Assembly: GCF_003182135.1 (NCBI RefSeq)
Contig: NZ_QGTL01000002.1
Span: 794,978-846,275 of the forward strand
Direction: 5' to 3'
Source: Nocardia neocaledoniensis
GTDB lineage: Bacteria > Actinomycetota > Actinomycetes > Mycobacteriales > Mycobacteriaceae
DNA length: 51,298 nucleotides
The position numbers and the translations under genes were made by a program. Of the stretch, positions 31,114 through 39,952 are shown in pieces (within the stretch, counting starts at the first letter, position 1; every line of letters begins with the position of its first letter). The notes beneath the pieces were generated by a model. The model saw only the letters and a program-made list of their open reading frames with translations, was not told where the DNA came from and did not search any database.

Positions 31114-32454
31114 ATGGTGGTCATACGAGGAGTCTCGTCCTCCCGGCTTTCGCGCTGGGATGTCAAAAGCGTGCTTTCTCAAACTTGGTCGGGAACGGAT
31201 CGGAGCCTGAAAGAAATCGGTACGCTCGTTTCGAGGCGTCGCGACGAGCATACTGCGGGATCAGTTCGATATGGTTCTATTCACTTCGATGGGTCAATCT
31301 CACTACGCTCTCCGGAAACGCGGCTTGCCGGTAAAACATGGCTAGCCCATCCTGATGATCTCGTCTTCTCAAAGATCGATATCCGGAACGGTGCGATCGG
31401 CTTAGTTCCGAACGACTCTGATCCGATCGGATTCAGCTCGGAGTATCCGATATATGATGTCAGCGGCCCAGACCGCCTTGTACCAGAGTATCTCCATATT
31501 CTCTGTCGCACGAGCACTTTCCGTAGCCAGGTCGAAGCTCTTACCGTTGGACATAGTGGGCGACGTAGGATAACGCCCGAAAATTTCGAAGCCCTGAAGG
31601 TTCCTGTCCCCGATCGTCAAGAACAAATCAGGATCGCTGCGGAATACTCCAACGAGATACTTGAAGCGTCCCGACTCTCGGACGAGGCGGATCTCCTCGA
31701 GAAAGAGGGGAACATCGAGTTCTTGTCCGAGCTCGGGATTGAATACCGGCTTCTCAAGCAGAGACCCCGTTCAATAATAGTTGGCAGCTCAAGGGTTAAT
31801 CGGTGGACTCTCCGTTCTGCCTTTGAATCCGTTCAAGGAGCAAGCCAGGAAAGCTCGAAGTACGACTTGAGAGCTCTGGGGAGCAATGGACTGTCAGTAC
31901 TGAAACGTGGAGTATCAAAATCTCCCCGAAATCGTCCGGACAGGCATCCCCGCCCCTACATTCGCGTGGCAAATATTCAGAAGTGGGGCTTGGACCTATC
32001 CGACGTTAGGGAAATAGACGTACCACCCAATAATTTTCCTGCGGTCCGAATTTCATCAGGTAACATTCTCATCTGCCGAAACAACAGCCTTGAGCTGGTA
32101 GGTAAGGCAGCCATGTGGCGTGGCGAAATTTCGGAATGCACCCATGACGACCATGTTTTTCGCTTGGAGGTCAATATCGACGCACTCGATCCACGGTACG
32201 TCAACGCGTACCTGGCGACACCTGTTGCACGAACATGGTTCCAGGCGCGGGCGCAGATGACCACGAACCTCGCCGGTATTGCGGGCGACGCGGTAACAAC
32301 CTTCCCAATTCCGATTCCCCCTCTACATATACAGGCAGAATTAGGTGAACGCATGGATGAGATCCGCGATAGCGCTCAGGGTCGGCGGAAGCTCTCCCGC
32401 GAGTTGTCCGCACAGGCACTTATCAACGCAGAAAGGTCGATGAGTTCCTCATAA
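31114..32454 (+). CDS. Specificity (S) subunit with two target recognition domains
   Basis: A 446-aa protein from ATG 31114, 20 bp after the nuclease-methyltransferase gene. HsdS-like pattern repeated twice. TRD1 (about 10-175): SLKEIGTLVSRRR, LVFSKIDIRNGAIGLVPND, YLHILCRTSTFRSQVEAL, then LKVPVPDRQEQIRIAAEYSNEI as conserved helix. TRD2 (about 225-440): RPYIRVANIQKWGLDLSDV, ILICRNNSLELVGKAAMW, YVNAYLATPVARTWF, FPIPIPPLHIQAELGERMDEI. The two TRDs would read a split target sequence. Same low-GC signature as the partner. With it, this makes a self-contained BcgI-like system (inference); recognition sequence cannot be predicted. Confidence 0.9.
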   Translation: MVVIRGVSSSRLSRWDVKSVLSQTWSGTDRSLKEIGTLVSRRRDEHTAGSVRYGSIHFDGSISLRSPETRLAGKTWLAHPDDLVFSKIDIRNGAIGLVPNDSDPIGFSSEYPIYDVSGPDRLVPEYLHILCRTSTFRSQVEALTVGHSGRRRITPENFEALKVPVPDRQEQIRIAAEYSNEILEASRLSDEADLLEKEGNIEFLSELGIEYRLLKQRPRSIIVGSSRVNRWTLRSAFESVQGASQESSKYDLRALGSNGLSVLKRGVSKSPRNRPDRHPRPYIRVANIQKWGLDLSDVREIDVPPNNFPAVRISSGNILICRNNSLELVGKAAMWRGEISECTHDDHVFRLEVNIDALDPRYVNAYLATPVARTWFQARAQMTTNLAGIAGDAVTTFPIPIPPLHIQAELGERMDEIRDSAQGRRKLSRELSAQALINAERSMSSS

Positions 32455-32830
32455 GCAAGTGTCAAACCGAACATTCGCCAGTCAAATGGATCAGGTCCAG
32501 CAGCCTATCGCTAATTCACCGCTGCGACAGCCAGACCTATCGCGCGGGCGTGTTCCGCGACGATCCAGCGCGCAACGGGATCGGCGGACTCACCCGCGCG
32601 AACATTGCCAGTTCCTCGCAGAAACGCAGCTGGCGTCGACCACCGAGGCATGCCATGATCGAGCACCACGCTCCACGCTCAGATATGTAATCCTTGGCCA
32701 AGACGATGAACAACCTCTGGAACCGCTGGGGCCCAGTCGTGGCAAGGTCCCAAACAGAAGTCAGCCGCTAGCAGGGTTGGTGAGAGCGCTGGACACCGAC
32801 CAATGCACGCCCTGATCGTGCTCTAGCACA
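32455..32830. other. Gap between S subunit and XRE-ImmA gene
   Basis: About 375 bp between convergent genes. A plus-strand frame from 32459 has no ribosome binding site and no recognisable protein; I do not call it. No repeat is seen. Confidence 0.45.
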
Positions 32831-34024
32831 TCAACCGCTGGTCAATGGTCCATCGAACAGCGAGACGACTTTGCCCGCGGTCCCGCTGTCGTTCGCCAGA
32901 ATCGTCGCACTCGGCATAGTCGGAAGTGGACTTCGAGCCGTAATCGTTCGGAACAGTTCGGCAGGAACCAGACATTGCTCGATCAGTGTCTTCTCGCTGA
33001 TTCCTTCGCTGTCAAGCAGCTCGACGGCACGCGGAAGAAGCGACGGTTGTTCCATCACCTTGATCGATGCGGGTTCGTCGCGTCGCCAGCCGCGCGCCGA
33101 AATCGTCGCCATCGCGTTGCGGTAGGACACATCGCTCAGCACACCGAGCGTCCGAGCCCTGTAGAGCAGCGCTTGGATGCTGACACCCCAGTGCTCCTTG
33201 AGCTGGCGCAAGTCTCTCCAGGCGCTGCCTCCCATACTTGTCGGCAGCTCTCCCCGGATAAGGTCCGCTGGCATCAGGAGTTCGGATGCGAAGCGGTTGG
33301 CCTGATTTTCTACGATCCTGCCGCCCGGTTCGGCGTCGCTGTGCATCAGCAGATGGCCGAGTTCATGTGCCACGTCGAACCGCTGCCGGTAGTAGTCGCG
33401 CTTGATCGGATTCAAAACCACGACGGGACGCAGTCGGCTGTCAAAGGAGTATGCGTCGACATCCGCTGCCTGGTCAGGACTGAATACAACCAGCACACCA
33501 TGATTCTCAAGGGTGCGGATGAGGTGGCCGGCCGGGCCGTCTCCGAAATTCCATCGTTGGCGGAGTAGCCGCGCCGCTCGTTCCGGACCGTCGTCGTCAT
33601 CCTGCTCGACATCGACAGGGAAGCTCGGCAGGTCGGTTTCGGGAAACTCGACGTGCCGTTCGAGACAGCTGGAGATGTCGACTGCTAGTTGCCCGTAGGC
33701 GAAGGCTTGGTCGCGTGCGAGTTGACTGGTAGACCGCAACGACCGGAAGTGCGGAGTACAGCTGAGCGAAGCGACGTCGTCGGGACGGACTACGAAGAAA
33801 CTCGGATCTACCCCAAGCCCGAGTGCCAACTGAGCGACCGCGGCAGCAGACGGGCGCTTGGCACCGGACTCCCAGCTGGCAACCGCAGTCGGGCTCTTGT
33901 CGACCATTGCCGCCAAGGCAGTCTTACGCAAGCCAGCCAGCTGGCGTGCCAATGTCAGGCGGCCGCCGTCGAAGAAAGCGGCCGCCTCGATCGTTCGGTC
34001 GGTAGTCGAGGACCGTGTGGTCAC
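32831..34024 (-). CDS. XRE-ImmA/IrrE regulator with zinc peptidase motif
   Basis: A 397-aa protein from GTG 34024, overlapping the upstream stop by 4 bp (GTGA). About 18-80: XRE helix-turn-helix (GGRLTLARQLAGLRKTALAAMVDKSPTAVASWESGAKRPS). About 145-285: ImmA/IrrE metallopeptidase fold with RQRFDVAHELGHLLMHSD (HELGH 220-224), ENQANRFASELLMP as the third ligand region. About 330-397: a helical tail. Such fusions cleave or sense repressors in phage, ICE and toxin-antitoxin loci. It is translationally coupled to a 268-aa unknown protein, so they likely form a two-gene unit. Confidence 0.88.
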   Translation of the reverse strand: MTTRSSTTDRTIEAAAFFDGGRLTLARQLAGLRKTALAAMVDKSPTAVASWESGAKRPSAAAVAQLALGLGVDPSFFVVRPDDVASLSCTPHFRSLRSTSQLARDQAFAYGQLAVDISSCLERHVEFPETDLPSFPVDVEQDDDDGPERAARLLRQRWNFGDGPAGHLIRTLENHGVLVVFSPDQAADVDAYSFDSRLRPVVVLNPIKRDYYRQRFDVAHELGHLLMHSDAEPGGRIVENQANRFASELLMPADLIRGELPTSMGGSAWRDLRQLKEHWGVSIQALLYRARTLGVLSDVSYRNAMATISARGWRRDEPASIKVMEQPSLLPRAVELLDSEGISEKTLIEQCLVPAELFRTITARSPLPTMPSATILANDSGTAGKVVSLFDGPLTSG

Positions 34025-34827
34025 TGTGCACCGATGGCATCGCCGCCGGACTCGGTGGCAGGCCGACGCCGCAGACGCACGGGAGCATCCGGCTCTACAT
34101 CCAGCCCAGTGGGACCAGGGCCGGTGTCGCCACGCCGCCCACCACTGACAGGAGGCAGTTTGAGCAGGTTCTCAAGCCACAGCCATGTGTCACCGCCAGC
34201 AGAATTGAGTCGCGGACGACCGAACCCGAGTTCGATGTCGCCACTGACCATATCGATGCTGTGGCCGACCACGAAGGTGGTCATATCCAGCTTCTGGCTT
34301 TCTTTGAGTTGCGCTTCCAGAGTGCTCAGCTCTGTGTCGGCGTCGCCGTCGAACAGCGAGCCCTGGTCAGGATACGCGTCGGGCTGGGAGGCCACCTTTT
34401 GTTTGGTCGGACTCTTCTGGGACCAAGGCAGCTCACGCAGCTTGCCGAAACCAGCCGCGGCCAGCAGGAATCGCTTATCCCCAAACGACCAACCATTGCT
34501 CAGGTTGAGATTGTTACGCACCACAACGCCCGGGTCCAGCCGAGGCATCGACTCGATTTCATTGCTGGGCAGCTGTGCGTACAGCAGGTCGAGCGCGGCG
34601 TCAGGATCGCCACCATTGACCGAGTACCGTTTACACGCGAACACGCGGTCCAGGCGGTCCGTAAACAGTTTGAAGCGAGAGGTACCGACCCACCCGGGGT
34701 CATCGAAGGCCGCGTCGTCGGCCGAGGTCGTCAACAACCGTGCTGTCGCCGACTGATACGCCCATCGGATACCCGCGAGCACTCCAGCATTTCCGAGTTC
34801 GGCGATGACGTCCTGTTGTTCGCTCAC
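34021..34827 (-). CDS. Unknown 268-aa partner of the XRE-ImmA gene
   Basis: GTG 34827 is chosen; the longer frame starts in AT-richer non-coding DNA. Product: helical N-terminus (SEQQDVIAELGNAGVLAGIRWAYQSATARLL), a strand-rich part (WVGTSRFKLFTDRLDRVFACKRYSV, VVVRNNLNLSNGWSFGDKRFLLAAAGFGKLRELPW), a variable acidic linker (DAYPDQGSLFDGDADTE), a core KLDMTTFVVGHSIDMVSGDIELGFGRPRL and a Pro/Gly/Arg-rich tail. I do not recognise the family. Coupling to an XRE-ImmA protein suggests the toxin or sensed-target half of a two-gene defence or TA unit (inference). Confidence 0.7.
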   Translation of the reverse strand: MSEQQDVIAELGNAGVLAGIRWAYQSATARLLTTSADDAAFDDPGWVGTSRFKLFTDRLDRVFACKRYSVNGGDPDAALDLLYAQLPSNEIESMPRLDPGVVVRNNLNLSNGWSFGDKRFLLAAAGFGKLRELPWSQKSPTKQKVASQPDAYPDQGSLFDGDADTELSTLEAQLKESQKLDMTTFVVGHSIDMVSGDIELGFGRPRLNSAGGDTWLWLENLLKLPPVSGGRRGDTGPGPTGLDVEPDAPVRLRRRPATESGGDAIGAQ

Positions 34828-35192
34828 GCACAGAACTCTACCAGATGCAGTAAATCGCGTACGAAACTGAACCTCAGCGGTGTGTTGCCGCATGAAAACC
34901 CCTCATGACTTCACTGGCGGTGGTGACGAAATCTTGGCCGAGGCATGCACTGGCGTCGATGGGGTTTCAGGCCGTGTCCTGCCCAGCAGCTCATCAGGGC
35001 CGCAGCTGCCTACAGCGGGTACGCGGCTTCGACGATTAGCCGCCCGCTCCCCAGTTGCAGGTCACCCGCGTTCCCTTCTTCGATGTGCCCCGCCGAGGGC
35101 ACCAACCTGCGACGGCATCTTCACAGGTCAGAGCCGTCGTTTATCGTTGCAGGTTCGATTCCACGGGGAAACGTGGGAGTCTGGGCCGCCTG
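34828..35192. other. Gap with a tRNA T-arm-like sequence
   Basis: About 365 bp. GCAGGTTCGATTCC at 35149-35162 looks like a tRNA T-stem and T-loop, but the 3' half of the stem does not pair and no full cloverleaf can be drawn. It may be a decayed tRNA end or attachment-site remnant. A matching 14-mer occurs in the opposite orientation at 43216-43229. Confidence 0.4.
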
Positions 35193-36215
35193 TTACAGCG
35201 TGAGCAGCGTTTTGATCGCTTTGCGTTCGTCCATGGATCGGTAACCCTCGGCCGCTTGGTCCAGGGGAAGGACCTGGTCGAAGACCTTGCCAGGGTCGAT
35301 TTTCCGATTCCAGATGAGGTCGATCAGCTCCGGCAGGAACCGGCGGACCGGCGCGGGACCGCCCAGCAGGTGAACTTCGGCGAAGAAGACGTTGTCCAGG
35401 GGCAGGGCGACGTCGTGGGCGACGCCAACGAAGCCGATGTGGCCACCGGGGCGGGTCGAGCCGATGGCCTGCATCATCGATTCGCGGGTGCCGACGGCTT
35501 CGATGACGCTGTGGGCGCCGAGCCCGTCGGTGAGGTCCTTGATCGCGGCAATGCCGTCGTCACCCCGGGTTTCCACGATGTCGGTGGCACCGAACTCGCG
35601 AGCGAGAGTCTGGCGGTCGGCGTGGCGCGACATCGCGATGATGCGTTCGGCCCCGAGTTGTTTCGCGGCCAGTACACCCATGAGGCCGACTGCGCCGTCG
35701 CCGACCACGGCGACGGTCTTGCCGGGGCCCGCCGCTGCGGCGATGGCGGCGAACCAGCCGGTGCCGAGCACGTCGGAGGCCGCGAGGAGCGACGGGATCA
35801 GGTCCTCGTCGGGCTGACCGGGGGTGGCCACGAGGGTGCCGTCGGCGTAGGGGATGCGCGCCTTCTCGGCTTGGGTGCCGATCGCCCCGGCGACGAAAGA
35901 GCCGTGCACACAGCGGGATTGGTATCCGTCGCGGCAGATGGGGCAGGTGTTGTCGGAGATGCAGAACGATCCGACGACGAAGTCACCGACCTTCAACGTT
36001 GCCACGTCGGCGCCGATCTCTTCCACGATGCCTACGTATTCGTGGCCCATCAGGGTGTGGTCGACCGGCTCGACACCTCGGTAGGGCCACAGGTCCGATC
36101 CGCAGATGCAGGTCGCGGTGATGCGGATGACGGCATCGGTGGGGTCGATGATCTGCGGGTCCTCGCGTTCGACGACGCGCACATCGCCGGGTGCGTACAT
36201 CACTACTCCACGCAT
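35193..36215 (-). CDS. Zinc-dependent alcohol dehydrogenase family protein
   Basis: A 340-aa medium-chain dehydrogenase from ATG 36215 (AGGAAGG six bases upstream). Catalytic zinc ligands C38 (CICGSD) and H58-E59 (GHEYVG); structural zinc cysteines 85, 91, 94 and 102; cofactor fold with GDGAVG (172-177); then the C-terminal GGHIGFVGVAH. Length is normal. NAD(P)-dependent oxidation of an alcohol or reduction of an aldehyde is expected; the substrate is unknown. Transcribed in the same direction as the cyclophilin-like lipoprotein and the SDR, 38 bp downstream of the former, so it is probably the last gene of the unit that starts at the SDR. Confidence 0.92.
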   Translation of the reverse strand: MRGVVMYAPGDVRVVEREDPQIIDPTDAVIRITATCICGSDLWPYRGVEPVDHTLMGHEYVGIVEEIGADVATLKVGDFVVGSFCISDNTCPICRDGYQSRCVHGSFVAGAIGTQAEKARIPYADGTLVATPGQPDEDLIPSLLAASDVLGTGWFAAIAAAAGPGKTVAVVGDGAVGLMGVLAAKQLGAERIIAMSRHADRQTLAREFGATDIVETRGDDGIAAIKDLTDGLGAHSVIEAVGTRESMMQAIGSTRPGGHIGFVGVAHDVALPLDNVFFAEVHLLGGPAPVRRFLPELIDLIWNRKIDPGKVFDQVLPLDQAAEGYRSMDERKAIKTLLTL

Positions 36216-36252
36216 GAAAAACCTTCCTCTCGGTCGTTGGCGGTGCCTGAAC

Positions 36253-36744
36253 TCAGTCGGTGGTGATGGTGAGGGGCCGATCTGGTGCCGCGGCGAGGAT
36301 GGCGTCGAGGCCGGTCTCGATCTCGCCGATCATCACGATCCCGGGGCTCGGGATGCGGAACCCATCCTCGTGGTGATAGATGGCCAGATCGCTGCTGGGT
36401 GACCAGTAGCCGAGTTGGCCCGCGCGGTAGTCGCTGCGCCCGTCGCCGCCGGTGAGGGCACGTGGCAGGGGCCCGGCGATCTCGCGCCCACCGAGGTCGT
36501 GGGTGGTGATCGTGACCGGTAACAGCGAGGCGAAGTCGCGGGAGGTCGCGTTGCTGTAGAGATGGCCGGTGGCTTCGGCCGTTCCGGCAGTGAGTCGAAT
36601 ACGCATGAGCGTTTGCTCCTGGCCTGGTTGGTCGAGTGTGGGTGATGCGGCGGTGGTGGGCGAGGGCGCCGAACTGTTGGCGCAGCCGGCGAGCACGGTG
36701 GCGAGCATCGCGGCCGCCGCGAGCATGACGCGGCGTGGGCTCAC
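36253..36744 (-). CDS. Cyclophilin-like-fold lipoprotein
   Basis: A 163-aa protein from GTG 36744, overlapping the SDR stop (GTGA). Lipoprotein signal VMLAAAAMLATVLAGC with acylated cysteine at about 21, a Ser/Thr/Pro linker, then the cyclophilin-like-2 fold: MRIRLTAGTAEATGHLYSNATSRDFASLLPVTI, LGYWSPSSDLAIYHHEDGFRIPSPGIVMIGEIE. Members of this fold are often encoded beside small oxidoreductases, cupins and CMD proteins, as here, but their function is not established. The lipidated version would sit on the outer face of the cytoplasmic membrane. Confidence 0.8.
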   Translation of the reverse strand: MSPRRVMLAAAAMLATVLAGCANSSAPSPTTAASPTLDQPGQEQTLMRIRLTAGTAEATGHLYSNATSRDFASLLPVTITTHDLGGREIAGPLPRALTGGDGRSDYRAGQLGYWSPSSDLAIYHHEDGFRIPSPGIVMIGEIETGLDAILAAAPDRPLTITTD

Positions 36745-37503
36745 GCGGTCTGTCCGCCGTCGGCGACGAGGGCGGCACCGACGACGAAGGAGGCTGCGTC
36801 CGAGCACAGCCATAGCACCGCGTCGGCGATCTCGTCGGGAGTGCCCATGCGGCCGATCGGTTCCTGCGCGATCACGCGGGCTCGGCCTGCGTCGTCGCCG
36901 GTGAAGCGGTCCATCATGGCGGTGTCGATGATGCCGGGGCAGATGGCGTTGATCCGGATTCCCTGGTTCGCGTAGTCCAGTGCGGCGGACTTGGTCATCC
37001 CGATGACACCGTGTTTGGCTGCGGCGTAGGCGGATTGGTCTTTGAACCCTTTGACGCCCGCGCCGGAGGAGGTTGTTGACGATCGCGCCGCCACCGTTGG
37101 CGAGCATGAGCGGGATTTGGTGTTTCATGCACAGGAACACCCCGCGGACGTCCACGGCCATGATGCGGTCGAACTCGTCGTCGGAGATGTCGGCCAGGGG
37201 CGCGGTCGGCTGCTCGACACCGGCGTTGTTGAACGCGGCGTCGAGGCGACCGTAGGTGTCGATCGTGGCGGCCAGTGCGGCCTCGACGTCCTCGGCGCGG
37301 GTGACGTCGCAGCGCACCGCCAGGGCGTTGCCGCCGAGGTCGGTGATGGCTCGGGCGGTGTCACGAACACCGTCCTCGCTGATGTCGGCGACGACGACGT
37401 TGGCTCCGGCGCGGGCGAAGGCCAGGGCGGTGGCGCGGCCGATGCCGCTGGTCGCGCCGGTGATGAACGCGGTCTTTCCGGCGAAGCTGTCAGCATGGGA
37501 CAT
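36741..37503 (-). pseudogene. Short-chain dehydrogenase interrupted by a frameshift
   Basis: Start ATG 37503 with AAGGAG six bases upstream. The first frame gives an SDR N-half: TGATSGIGR cofactor loop, DVTRAEDVEAAL, NNAGVEQP and MAVDVRGVFLCMKHQIPLML. At about 37072-37077 one extra base (an additional A in the coding strand after the IVN codons) moves the sequence to another frame, in which the C-half continues correctly: SSGAGVKGFKDQSAYAAAKHG with the catalytic YxxxK, RINAICPGIIDT and a final ALVADGGQTA. Apart from that single base the gene is intact. Either a recent inactivation or a sequencing error. The stop overlaps the lipoprotein gene. Confidence 0.85.
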
Positions 37504-37547
37504 CGATGACTCCTTCTCGGGGACGCGATGGTGGGGACCGGGCTGAT

Positions 37548-38462
37548 TCAGTGGGGATCGGTCCGTGCGGATTGCTGCGGTGCGGGGGCGGTGAGATTGG
37601 TTGCGCTCCAACTCGCCAGCAGCGACAGGGCATCGGCCGAGGGGCTGGCGGGTTCGGGGCTGTAGAAGGTGAGAACCAGACCGGGCTCGGCGGGCAGCGG
37701 CATCGTTTCGTAGGCCACCTCGAGGTCACCGACGACGGGATGGTGGAAGTGTTTGGTGCCGGTGTAGTGCAGGCGCACATTGTGTTTGGCCCAGCGCACA
37801 CGGAATTCTTCACTGCGCGTGGACAGTTCGCCGACGAGATCGGAGATGGTGCGGTCATACGGGTCACGTCCGGCGTCGGTCCGCAGGAGATTGACCGCGT
37901 TGTCGGCCGCCTGGTCCCAATTCGGGTAGAACTCGCGGGCTCCCGGGTCGAGGAAGCAGAACCGCACGAAGTTCACCGGTGTGCTGATATCGGGATGCAG
38001 AGGGTCGGGATACATGGGCGCGTAGAAGGCGTAGGCGAGCTGGTTCGCGCACACCAGATCCTGGCGGGCGTTGCGCACGAACGCGGGCACCGTCGAAGCG
38101 TCGAGCAACCGCTGCACGATCAGTCGGGCAGTTTTGGTCCGGCGTGGACGGGCACGTTGCGGGCCGGTGGTGATCGCGCGATGCAGGTCGAAAAGGTGGG
38201 AGCGTTCGGCTTCGTCGAGTTCGAGTGCCCGGGCGATCGCGTCGAGGACCTGCTCTGAGACGCCGGTGACCTTGCCGCGTTCGATCTGGGTGTAGTAGTC
38301 CACCGAGAGTCCGGCCAAGGTGGCGACCTCTTGGCGGCGCAATCCCTTCACCCGGCGCTTGGCCGCGTCATAGACCGGCAAGCCGACTTGTTCGGGGGTG
38401 ATCTTGGCGCGCCGTGAGGCGAGGAACTCACCGATCTGTGCCGCACGTTGCTGGCTGTCCAT
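37548..38462 (-). CDS. XRE regulator with MmyB-like domain
   Basis: A 304-aa protein from ATG 38462. XRE domain about 8-90 (QIGEFLASRRAKITPEQVGLP, RVKGLRRQEVATLAGLSVDYYTQIERGKVTGVSEQVLDAIARAL), then MmyB-like domain: QRLLDASTVPAFVRNARQDLVCANQLAYAFYAPMY, NFVRFCFLDPGAREFYPNWDQAADNAVNLLR, SEEFRVRWAKHNVRLHYTGTKHFHHPVVGDLEVAYETM. This is the most common architecture of MmyB regulators, which usually control adjacent dehydrogenases and transporters. It is divergent from the MFS gene; the inverted repeat at 38500-38529 between them is a plausible operator. Confidence 0.9.
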   Translation of the reverse strand: MDSQQRAAQIGEFLASRRAKITPEQVGLPVYDAAKRRVKGLRRQEVATLAGLSVDYYTQIERGKVTGVSEQVLDAIARALELDEAERSHLFDLHRAITTGPQRARPRRTKTARLIVQRLLDASTVPAFVRNARQDLVCANQLAYAFYAPMYPDPLHPDISTPVNFVRFCFLDPGAREFYPNWDQAADNAVNLLRTDAGRDPYDRTISDLVGELSTRSEEFRVRWAKHNVRLHYTGTKHFHHPVVGDLEVAYETMPLPAEPGLVLTFYSPEPASPSADALSLLASWSATNLTAPAPQQSARTDPH

Positions 38463-38499
38463 GTCTGCGAGGCTACGGCCCAGCTCACCACCCGTGCCA

Positions 38500-38529
38500 G
38501 GTGCTGTGAGGGGGGGTGTTGGCAGCACC
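38500..38529. promoter_or_regulatory. 7-bp inverted repeat between MmyB regulator and MFS gene
   Basis: GGTGCTG and CAGCACC with a 16-base spacer, in the 152-bp divergent gap. Possible operator of the XRE/MmyB protein; spacing is wide, so confidence is low. Confidence 0.35.
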
Positions 38530-38614
38530 CCTGTCAGCCTCGCCTCCCACACACGCCGTATTCGGCGTTGCATGGATTCCGGACAGCGAATCAGCAGCGA
38601 CGAAAGAGGCGGCA

Positions 38615-39952
38615 GTGACAGCGCAGGCAACCCGGCTACCCACCGTGGTCTACGTGCTCGGGGCAGGCATCTTCCTCATGGGCACCACCGAGTTCATGCT
38701 CGCGGGCCTGTTGCCCGAGGTCGCCGGCGACCTCGGCGTCGACATCGGGCGGGCCGGACTGCTGGTCACCGCGTTCGCGGTCGGGATGATCATCGGACCA
38801 CCGGTGATGGCGCTGGCCACCGTGCGACTCCCCGCGAAAGCGACCCTGATCGGAGCGCTGGCGGTATTCGCCTTCGGGCATGTCCTCGGCGCGGTCAGTG
38901 ATTCGTTCACCGTGGTCACGGCCTCGCGCGTGGTCACCGCGCTGGCGACCGGCACGTTCTGGGCAGTCGGGGCGGTGACGGCCACGCGCGCCGCCGGACC
39001 CGGAGCGAGCGCTCGAGCGTTGGCGGTCATGTCAGGCGGGCTGAGCCTGGCCGTGGTCGCGGGTGTTCCGCTGGGGACCTTCGCCGGGCAGCTCACGGGC
39101 TGGCGCGGTTCGTTCTGGATTCTCGCGATCCTGTCGTTGGTGACGATCGTGGCCGTCGTCAAACTGACACCTGCCGACGACCGCGAAACGGCCGCCGTGT
39201 CGCTTCGGGCGCAGCTGTCGGCTGAGGTGGCAGGGGTGCGGCCGTGGCGGATGTGGGTGGTGCTCGCGGTGATCACCTTGGCCCAGGCCGGGTTCCTCGG
39301 CGCCTACAGCTACATCAGCCCGCTGCTCACCGACCGCGCGGGCATCGCCTCGGCGTTGGTGCCGCTGGTGCTCGTCGGTTTCGGAATCGGCGCGGTCGGT
39401 GGCACGGCTCTGGGTGGCCGTCTCGGCGACCGGTTCCCCCTGCCGGTCATCGCCGCCGCGATCACCGCTACCGCCACGTTGCTGCTGGTCCTGGCCGCCA
39501 CCGCGTCACATTCACTGATCGTCGTCGGGGTGGTCGTGTTGCTCGGTGCGACCGGTCTGGGTGCCAACCCGGTGCTCATCGCGCAGACCATGCGCCACGC
39601 CGCACCCGGTTCGACGCTTGCGTCGTCGCTGGCTACTGCCGCGTTCAACCTCGGCACCGCCGCGGGCTCGGCCCTGGCCGCGACCACCCTGACCACCGCC
39701 CTCGGCGTCGTCGGGCCTGCCGTACTCGGGGCAGGGCTGACCGCATCCGCGCTGATCCCGCTCGCCCTGCTCGCCGCCACCGCCCGCCACCGCCCGCCAC
39801 CGCCGACTCCCGGCGCCACCGAAAACCAGCGAGCTCGCCCTCGCCCGATAACCGCAGCTCGAAACCACTTCAGCACTTCCGCCATCGAGGAGCAATCACC
39901 ATGCGAACCAACCTCTCCCCCGCAACCGGCAGCCACCGCCTGCGCAAGCTGA
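38615..39952 (+). CDS. MFS transporter (drug/sugar-efflux type)
   Basis: A 445-aa protein from GTG 38615, with AAAGAGG upstream. About 12 membrane helices. DHA1-type signatures: IFLMGTTEFMLAGLLPEVAGDLGVDIGRAGLLVTAFAVGMIIGPP at the start, RVVTALATGTFWAVGA, GVPLGTFAGQLTGWRGSFWI, then GGRLGDR in the second half. Proton-driven export of a small hydrophobic compound is expected. The last about 50 residues after helix 12 are Pro/Arg-rich and overlap the next gene by 52 bp, an unusual length of overlap. First gene of the plus-strand unit that includes hydrolase, CMD, cupin and AKR genes. Confidence 0.92.
   Translation: MTAQATRLPTVVYVLGAGIFLMGTTEFMLAGLLPEVAGDLGVDIGRAGLLVTAFAVGMIIGPPVMALATVRLPAKATLIGALAVFAFGHVLGAVSDSFTVVTASRVVTALATGTFWAVGAVTATRAAGPGASARALAVMSGGLSLAVVAGVPLGTFAGQLTGWRGSFWILAILSLVTIVAVVKLTPADDRETAAVSLRAQLSAEVAGVRPWRMWVVLAVITLAQAGFLGAYSYISPLLTDRAGIASALVPLVLVGFGIGAVGGTALGGRLGDRFPLPVIAAAITATATLLLVLAATASHSLIVVGVVVLLGATGLGANPVLIAQTMRHAAPGSTLASSLATAAFNLGTAAGSALAATTLTTALGVVGPAVLGAGLTASALIPLALLAATARHRPPPPTPGATENQRARPRPITAARNHFSTSAIEEQSPCEPTSPPQPAATACAS

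Noticed and set aside
32459..32815. 118-aa plus-strand frame after the S subunit
   Set aside because: No ribosome binding site, biased Arg/Pro/Ser composition typical of non-coding GC-rich DNA.
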